Source: Zantedeschia hybrid cultivar
Taxonomy: Eukaryota > Streptophyta > Magnoliopsida > Alismatales > Araceae
Length of the DNA: 64,000 nucleotides
Assembly: GCA_030544215.1 (NCBI GenBank)
Contig: JARZZO010000001.1
Span: forward strand, 66,021,956-66,085,955
Direction: 5' to 3'
Below are positions 57,665 through 64,000 of the stretch, piece by piece (position 1 is the first letter of the stretch; each line of letters begins with the position of its first letter). The position numbers and the translations under genes are program-made. The notes beneath the pieces were generated by a model, which was not told the origin of the DNA, made no database searches, and saw only the letters and a list, made by a program, of their open reading frames with translations.

Positions 57665-57928
57665 AAGGTCGCGAAGGGGAAAAGGAGGTCAAAGCTTACT
57701 CGCGGAGAGGGGGAGGAAGTCTCTCTTGAGCCAAATGCAACCTCAAGCCTCCAAGCTCCACCGGCGATGCACTCTGAGGGACGAAGAACCTCCCACGGTA
57801 GCCGACGAGCTCGGACGAAGCCTTCAGGAAGCTGGCCTTTCGCTGGAGAAGGAAGAAGAACTCGGATGATTGCAAAGGAAACGCAAGCGCAGCAGCAAGA
57901 AGAAGAACAGTGCCCTGCGAAGGGCCTG

Positions 57929-57936
57929 TATTTATA
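57929..57936 (-). promoter_or_regulatory. TATA box of the antisense gene
   Basis: TATAAATA on the minus strand, 265 bp before the antisense ATG, in the setting GGCTTATAAATACAGGCCC. It is separate from the LTR promoter and drives the opposite strand. Confidence 0.65.
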
Positions 57937-57939
57937 AGC

Positions 57940-58539
57940 CCGTTCGAAACGCCTCCCGCCGAAGCCAGCGGCCGAGATCGTTCCGATCATTCCCTCGCTC
58001 CTCCCGGATGACCGCCACGTGCGCCGTCCTTCGGCAATGATGACGGGCTGGCTCCAGGACTTGAAGCAGAGTGATCAACGGCCGGGAGCGCTCCGACCCT
58101 TCGGCTGATCGCTCGGATGCCTGCCACGTGTCCCGATCCGCGTAGGACGAAGATAACGACGGCGATCCGAGTGGAGCCTCGGGCAGAGAGCCGAGGCGAT
58201 CCGCGACCAGCGGGCGGTCAGGATCCGTTTGTGTTTTTCGACAGAGCGGCTGGATGCGCGACGCGTGTCCCGTGCTTCCTCGCGAGGCGACGCGCCATCC
58301 CGTCCATTTAATGAAGCCTGACACGAGTCAGATGGCTCAGCCCTTCGGCTTCTGGGCTCTGAGCCTTCGTCGCCACTCCGAGCAAAGATGGAGCCACCGA
58401 GTAGCCCTCGGTCGACCGAGGGCACCCCCTTTCCAGCGACGAGAAGGAGAAACGGACCTTCGGGTAAAGCGTCTGTCACAAAAATTCTTCTGATAAACTT
58501 CAAACTATACTCTCGCCATCTCAGAACTGAGGAAGACAA
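57940..58539 (-). other. Presumed antisense promoter region
   Basis: GC-rich DNA between the antisense TATA and the polypurine tract. It contains repeated GCCACGTG words (58012-58020 and 58116-58125, G-box-like), CCACGTGTCC and CGCGTGTCC, plausible activator sites. Frames on both strands here lack domains. Confidence 0.4.
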
Positions 58540-58554
58540 GAGTGGGGGGCTATG
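58540..58554 (+). promoter_or_regulatory. Polypurine tract
   Basis: GAGTGGGGGGCTATG abuts the TG of the 3' LTR. Confidence 0.75.
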
Positions 58555-59691
58555 TGATGAGGCAGAATCCGATTCGGCCCATCGAAGCAGGCCCAGACCC
58601 CGTTCAGCCCAACAACAGCGGTACCAGGCCCTCCGGCGACCTTCGGCCCGTCAGCGGCCCAGCAGCCTACGGCCCATAAGCGGCACCGTCGCTCCCGACC
58701 CAACAGGCTTCAGCCCGTCAGCGGCCCACCAGCCTACGGCCCGGGAGCAGCGCGGCAGCCCAAGGCCCAACAGGCTTCGGCCCGTCAACGGCCCAACCCC
58801 CTTCGGCCCGGTAGCCGAATCCGGCCCACTCCGGTGGCGGATCGGACGCTATGGCGGTTTACCAGTAAACCTTCAATTAGTCCTATATCGGCTGCCACCG
58901 TTAACCATCCGCTATCCTCTGCTATAAATATCCCGCTGTTTGTGGCCAAGAGGGTGGTGGGAAAAAACGGATGCCTCCCAAAGCTTCCGAAACCCCTTAA
59001 AGGACTTCTGTCCGAATAGCCTTATAGCGGCTCTTTCTTGCTTTCTGAATCGAATCTTCTTCAGGAGCTAACTTGACCGTCGGAGGGGGTTCCCTAGGGC
59101 CGACGCCCGGGACTCCTGCTGACTGGTTCTTCTTCTTCTATCCTTCCTACAGGGGCTCGGTTCGAATCGTCGCCGACCTCCCCGAGTCGGTCTCGGCCGC
59201 CGACCTCGGATTCCCCTCCCTGGTCTCGACGCCGAACGCTGGTTGCCCCAAGCCAGGAGACTCGGTCTCGCGCTGAAGGAGCCTTCGGGCTCGCTGTCCA
59301 AGGACAAGCCCGCCGGCTGCCCCAAGCCAGGAGGCTCGGCCTCGCGCTGAAGGAGCCTTCGGGCTCACTGCAGGAGAGCGAGCCGTCCCCCCGTCCGATC
59401 TCGGACTTTCCGGCTTCTGCTCCGACGCTCGCCGACCGCTCGGCCGAGAGAAGCTCCTGCTCGCGCCGCGCCTCCGTCCGCCGAAAGAGCAGCGGCTCAC
59501 TATCCAAGAGCAGCACCGGCGGCAGATCGCGCCTCCCGCGGGTGGATCCAGTTCATCCCGAGAAGCCCCGTCTTCGCCTCGTTGCGGATCCCCGTCGGGT
59601 CCCCTTCCATCGTTCGGTCCGGACCGGCTCCGGATCCTCTTTTTCGGATTCCGTCCGCGGGATCCGGTCGTGATAGATCCAGTCTACATCA
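58555..59691 (+). repeat. 3' LTR of the gypsy element
   Basis: 1137 bp, the same length as the 5' LTR, with no indels seen between them and about 17 transitions. The TATA box is at about 58923-58930. Confidence 0.97.
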
Positions 59692-59696
59692 CCACC

Positions 59697-61100
59697 AATA
59701 TCGTAAAATTCTATGAAAGTTCACCTTTTTTTATATTTTAATACGAGGGCACTGCCCACACATTTTAGAATTACCAAAAAGAGTACCGGCGTCTCGAAGT
59801 ATGCCGCAAGAAAAGTACTATTTCAAAAGTTACTTATGTAAACGTACACCAGTCATCGGAAGATCCGAGTCGCCCCGCGACTCGTCGACTCCGCGAACCT
59901 TGCCACGTACTTATGCTTCAGTAAGATGTTAGACGTAAGTTCGTGTGTTCTTCCGCGTCATATATATGTTCTCTCTTTTTCTTAATTAAATCCAGATCAG
60001 ATAGCCGGCTGGAGAAAGCCCTGGCCACACGCGGCATGATAATTTTCTCACTCTAAAGAACCTGCACCCTCCATTGGCCGGACTCCATCGCCACGGCACA
60101 GAGGGACCCCTTCCCCATCTCCCGACAGTTCCCCCCCTCGTCGCCGACGGCCGAGGCTCAGCTGGCGCCTCCCGCCGAGGAAATGTTTGTTTCCTCCCCC
60201 TTCGAGTTGGGTTGAATGTTTCAAAGATGGCCATGGGTAGTCGGCAGCTTCTGATCCAGGTATTCCTAGTTTTCCTTCAAGTTCGACTGTCAAAACAAGT
60301 CCGCACCTACATGGCCAGTGGCTTGCATAGTCTTAATATGGTGTCGGGCAAAAAGCTGGAGATTTTTGGGTTTAAAACCATACATGATTTATATATTATG
60401 TAACTTGGTCTACCTATATTAGCAAGATAACGAAACGGATATTTATTAACCAACACTTGACAAGTAAAAGAAAGAAGGTTAGAGACTTTGGAAGGGGTGA
60501 TTTCTTATGACAGAGAGAGAGAGAGGGAGGGAGGGAGGGAGCAAGACCTATATAAATAAATAATAAATATGTATTAATATGAGTATCAAGTATCGATATA
60601 GATCCGTGTGTCAAACACAACAATATTTTAAAAATAAGATACGAAGACACAAACAATACATAAATAAATATGCATTAATATGTCATTATACATATATAAA
60701 ATAAAATATAATGATTGAAATTCATTTAAAACAAATACATGGACAAATATTCTAAAGAGATATACCAAGTATTCTGTCAAATCTCTAGTTTTATTTTGAT
60801 ATTTTGAAGTAAAGGATTGAATACATGTGTCTTAGTGTCATGTGGTATCTGAGTGTCTGACACGACTCCTAATATAAATAGAATTACTCAAAATCATAAG
60901 TAACTACTAATATCTAACTTTCTTAAAAACTAATGTCTTTCAATTTTCTGATCAGTGAAGAAGGAAGGATAACGAAGGCAGGGCATAGCCTAATGCCGTG
61001 ACAATAGTGTCGTCTGAACGAAGTTAATTGTACACAGTATTATCTTTATTTTTTTAACAAATCATATTGATTTTGAAGTTATAACCTCATCTACGTGATC
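59697..61100. other. Spacer right of the gypsy element
   Basis: It contains a GC-rich patch (60060-60240) with no recognised protein, a GA/GGGA microsatellite at 60512-60540, and otherwise AT-rich DNA without genes. Confidence 0.4.
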
Positions 61101-61179
61101 ACAATATGGCGGCTTATTATTGCACCATCGGTCTCCCTCCTTGGAGCATCTTAAATCTGAGTTTAAGTGTTTTCTATTT

Positions 61180-61701
61180 GACATGCATCACTCAATATCC
61201 ATCTTTGATCTTCAAACCTAATTCATACTTCATAGTTGATAACCCAACGATTCAAGAAAGGACAGTTCAAATTTATCACCTGCTCCATAGATGTCACTAG
61301 CACTGGAGTAAGGAGAGCTATCTTGTTGACATATATGGAGTCTCGAGAGGTCCTCCATAGAAAGTATTCATAACCGTGTCTTAATTCCTAGATCCAACGC
61401 GTAGAATAGCACTAGTAAGCAAAGCAAGCATGGAAACAACAACAAGAAGCGGAAGAAGGGGAGCTTTTGGTGCCATATATATCCATCCTCACCTGCCGAC
61501 AGTGTTCCCAGAGGTCTCGAGGGATCCTTCTTGGATGATGATGCCGGTGAGGTTTTGTAGGAAGGGGCGGGTGCGGCCGGAGGCGACGAGTGGAGCTGCA
61601 CCGGTAGCGGCGGCGAAGGACGAGACCTGGAAATGGCCGGAGGGGAACCTGAACAAGTAGGGGACGACTAGCCTGACAGCGGCCCTTGAGTAGCGGGATG
61701 G
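61180..61701 (-). repeat. Inverted partial copy of 35.75-36.27 kb
   Basis: Read on the minus strand, 61701-61390 follows 35752-36060 closely (exon end SGNTVG, donor GGCAG|GTGAGGATG, then GGCACCAAAAGCTCCCCTTC). After a divergent stretch, 61290-61178 follows 36163-36272 (TTGGGTTATCAACTATGAAG). Exon and intron are both duplicated, so this was DNA-level copying and not a retrocopy. Confidence 0.85.
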
Positions 61702-62244
61702 TTGGCGCCCGGCGTCGGAGAGGGAATTATAGAGAAAGAACGCGGGCACCTCCGTGTAGGCGGGGTGCACCGGAGCGGAGCCCACGTCATGGTTTTGCAT
61801 CACCAGCGCTGGGATCATGGTGAGCGACTGTAGCTAGGCAGAGATAGGTATGCAGATTGCAGGATAAATTTAAAGGGAGCAAAGCTTAAAACCATGCACC
61901 TATGGGAGCAGGGCCGAGTTGGCTACCCGGGCGGTGTTAGGGAAGGCGGGGAACACCGCATCTCCGTCATAAGTGGGACCGTCGGCGGCGCCATCGAGCA
62001 GGTGGTGGAGGCTGATGAAGTTGAGCTCCTGGCCACCGGGAGTTGTGCTGGGGTAGGTGTTGGCCTGCATGGCGCCGGGGAAGGCGGAGAAGACAGGATC
62101 CATCTTGTCCTCCTTCTTGGGCCGAGCTTCCTTGTGCCCTCTGGGAGCCTCAGCGCTTACAAAGGGGGAAAAAGAGATCTCCTCGGCACACCCTACCGGC
62201 CGGGGAGGGGGAGGAAAAGCATGGTTAGTAATATGTGTTGCCAT
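61489..62244 (-). pseudogene. Relative of the 35.7-kb gene, probably incomplete
   Basis: Exon A is 62244-61900: ATG in a clean context, MATHITNHAFPPPPRPVGCA, KKEDKMDPVFSAFPGAMQAN, GGQELNFISLHHLLDGAADG, ending at a TAG that overlaps a possible donor (CATAG|GTGCATGG). Exon B starts after an acceptor near 61828 (GCTACAG|TCGCTCACC): SLTMIPALVMQNHDVGSAPV, EVPAFFLYNSLSDAGRQPSR, YLFRFPSGHFQVSSFAAATG, RPFLQNLTGIIIQEGSLETS, to the donor GGCAG|GTGAGG at about 61494. Exon B is 60-80% alike to exon 1 of the gene at 35706. No membrane-helix exon follows below 61490, so the copy seems truncated. The stop at the end of exon A is a second possible lesion. Family not recognised. Confidence 0.5.
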
Positions 62245-62321
62245 GTCATCGTTGGATAAAATCTGATATGGGATCGGATCCAGATCAGATGACTGTCGTG
62301 CTATCCGTCTAAATTGACTAG

Positions 62322-62638
62322 TGACGTTTGGAAGTATTTTTTTTTATTTTTTAATAATTTTTTTAAATTTTTTTAGAACATCTGATGAAAAATTGGACGG
62401 TACAGTCGAGTCTTTCGGATCGGTCCGATTTGATTGTATATTTTTTTTAAAAAAATAAATTATTTTTTAGACATAAATCGAGATTTGTCTATTCTTTTTT
62501 TGAAAAAAAAATAGACTGTCGAGTTGAGACCGACTCGAGCAATCTGGCTGTACTGTCCAATTTTCCATCAGATGGTCTAATAAAATTTAAAAAATCTGGA
62601 AAAGAACATAAAAAAATGAAAAGATACACCCAAATGCC
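62322..62638. mobile_element. Foldback MITE
   Basis: The left arm, 62322-62407 (ending CATCTGATGAAAAATTGGACGGTACAG), pairs with the right arm, 62548-62638 (complement CATCTGATGGAAAATTGGACAGTACAG). The outer parts TTTGGAAGTATTTTTTTTTA and TTTGGGTGTATCTTTTCATT also match. Each arm is about 90 bp around a T/A-rich loop. No target-site duplication was fixed. Confidence 0.75.
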
Positions 62639-62946
62639 CCCTCCCCAATTTAACCGTCCAATCTACCGTGTAGGATTGTAACCTACTTAAAATTGCAATC
62701 TACGTAGAAACATTGCAATCCCCGTCAGACTAAAGATTCCAATCAACCGTCCGCATCCTTGGCGCAGTGGACCGAGCTCCATGGGCTTGACCATCCCGCC
62801 GGCGGGTATCGCCTTTCGGTGTGTCCTTCCTCATGCATGCATGTCTTTATGCGTGGATTTTATTCGTCCGACGCGGTGGATCGTTAGTCCTTCCTCACGT
62901 CAGACTAAAGATTCCCATTCGTTTGAGAGGAATTCTACTGCGTTTA
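62639..62946. other. Spacer
   Basis: Two copies of GTCAGACTAAAGATTCC (62727 and 62898 regions) flank a stretch with GTCCTTCCTCA words. No gene. Confidence 0.4.
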
Positions 62947-64000
62947 CACCACAAGAAATGAGAGACGATTAATTGTACATTTCTCTTATAAATGGCAAAA
63001 ACGACGCTTATATATAGGACTGTCTCTAATATTTACTTATTTGAGACGGCTATACATTCAGCCGTCACAAATAATATATGTAAATAGAGATACCTTATAA
63101 TTGCAATCTCTAATATCTTCTTAAGGGACGGAGATAAATATGTGTCCCTGATATTTACTTATTAGGGACGATGTCGTCCTCAATTATCCTTAATGAATAA
63201 GTCACAAGTAACACGTGATAATCGCCTACTACTTTTATAAATTATAAAAGAGACATTTATATAACTACGTCCCTAATGTTAAATCTTTTGCGACGACTTC
63301 ATTGTCAACTGTCCCTAATGATTTTCCTTATTAGAAACAAGTTTGATAAAATTGTTGCTAATAGTTTAGTTTGAGACGCATATTCCACCGTCTCTTTTAA
63401 TCAAATAGTTTATTTAACTTGTAAATTAATAAAGTTGATATAATTCATATACATTATTTGAATTAATATCTAATTATATATAGTTATGATGTATATTTTT
63501 ATATTTTAAATATATCTTTTAATCTCTCTCTCCATGAGTGTCTATCTCTCTATATTCATGAGTATTTTTCTCACTCTCTCGCCATAGCTCTTAACTCCTA
63601 ACCTCTCGCCCCCTCATGTATATCCAATTAATTAAATACGGTATAAGTTACTATACGATAAAATTAGGTTTGAATATAATTAAATGTAAATTATAAATAT
63701 AGTTAGGTGTAAATTTTAAATATGACAACTACAAATTTAATCAAACAATCAAAAATTTAATGAAGATTTACCAATATACAAAGTACAAATACATTTTCTC
63801 AATACTCTTTGTCTTCAAACTTCTCTTCTCTTTTGGATCTAACGCAAAGATGATCATCCTATGACATCCCTACATGAATTGCATATGCAAGTGCAGTCAA
63901 GTATGTGATTCAAAGTTTTTTACGGTCAACCATCCTATCAAAGATCAGATGGTGAATGAGGTAGATTCCATCTATCTTAGATATATCTCGATGTATATTT
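62947..64000 (+). mobile_element. Left end of a CACTA-like transposon, continuing past the window
   Basis: CACCACAAGAAATGAGAGACG resembles the CACTACAAGAAA start of plant CACTA elements. It is followed by many subterminal words in both orientations (GAGACGGCT, GCCGTC, GGGACGAT, GTCCCTAAT) up to about 63400, as is typical for transposase-binding ends. AT-rich DNA without coding follows to the window edge. Confidence 0.6.

Larger units (their letters stand above)
45369..59691 (+). mobile_element. Tat-type Ty3/gypsy LTR retrotransposon, 14.3 kb, full length
   Basis: Complete structure: identical-length LTRs (45369-46505 and 58555-59691), a perfect CCACC target-site duplication (45364-45368, 59692-59696), a primer-binding site, gag, protease, RT, RNase H, integrase, a long 3' part and a polypurine tract. 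The gypsy order (RT-RNase H before integrase) is clear and there is no chromodomain. The second RNase H domain, the tandem repeats after pol and an antisense PF04195 gene place it in the Tat (Retand/RIRE2-like) lineage. By-eye comparison of the LTRs gives about 17 substitutions, all transitions, so the insertion is young. A gag frame shift, a stop before integrase and a solo LTR inside RNase H mean it cannot move on its own proteins. Confidence 0.95.

Noticed and set aside
56780..57869. Long plus-strand frames (268 and 175 codons) opposite the antisense gene
   Set aside because: They are shadows of the PF04195 frame; the domain signature and splice sites are on the minus strand.

Overview
This is a nuclear DNA window from a flowering plant. 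Plant heat-shock factor A4, PPR and ARF-GAP sequences, spliced genes with GT-AG introns, long AT-rich spacers and layered plant transposons all point to a plant nuclear genome. A monocot is the likeliest source, because of the style of the Tat gypsy element with an antisense PF04195 gene and of the HSFA4 protein. That is an inference; no species is claimed.

Layout. 1-3130: AT-rich spacer with an LTR-like stretch. 3131-9899: a decayed Ty1/copia element (LTRs, PBS, polypurine tract, broken gag-pol). It carries a hAT-like element inside gag (3872-5099) and a Tourist-like MITE inside pol (7674-7941). 12407-15343 (minus): an intact two-exon heat-shock factor of class A4. 16-23 kb: AT-rich DNA with MITEs, a Helitron candidate (17494-19072), microsatellites and a SINE-like piece. 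23.2-23.5 kb: an ARF-GAP pseudogene. 24472-29572 (plus): a three-exon gene for a probably organelle-targeted, cysteine-motif protein of unknown function with a 4.07-kb first intron. 30.85-31.1 kb: a PPR relic. 32751-33431: a hAT MITE beside an unrecognised, probably broken gene (33464-34280). 34311-35198: a minus-strand solo LTR inserted in a palindrome. 35706-37389 (plus): a two-exon gene for an unrecognised protein with four hydrophobic helices. 40.3-43.0 kb: a CACTA relic carrying another hAT MITE. 44598-45241: a further hAT-like element.

45369-59691 is the main item: a 14.3-kb Tat-type gypsy element with perfect 5-bp target-site duplication and two 1137-bp LTRs that differ at about 17 sites, all transitions. 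It has gag, protease, RT, RNase H and integrase. A 1580-bp copia solo LTR splits RNase H. A 146-bp tandem array follows pol, and a spliced antisense gene with a PF04195 domain has its own TATA box. Beyond it, 61.1-62.25 kb (minus) holds an inverted partial copy of the 35.7-kb gene. The window ends in a foldback MITE and the left end of a CACTA element.

The window reads as a sparse gene set (HSFA4, two novel genes, several relics) in a matrix of nested transposons whose target-site duplications give an order of events: gypsy insertion, then copia insertion into its RNase H, then LTR-LTR recombination to a solo LTR. Copy ages, splice sites and family names were read by eye.
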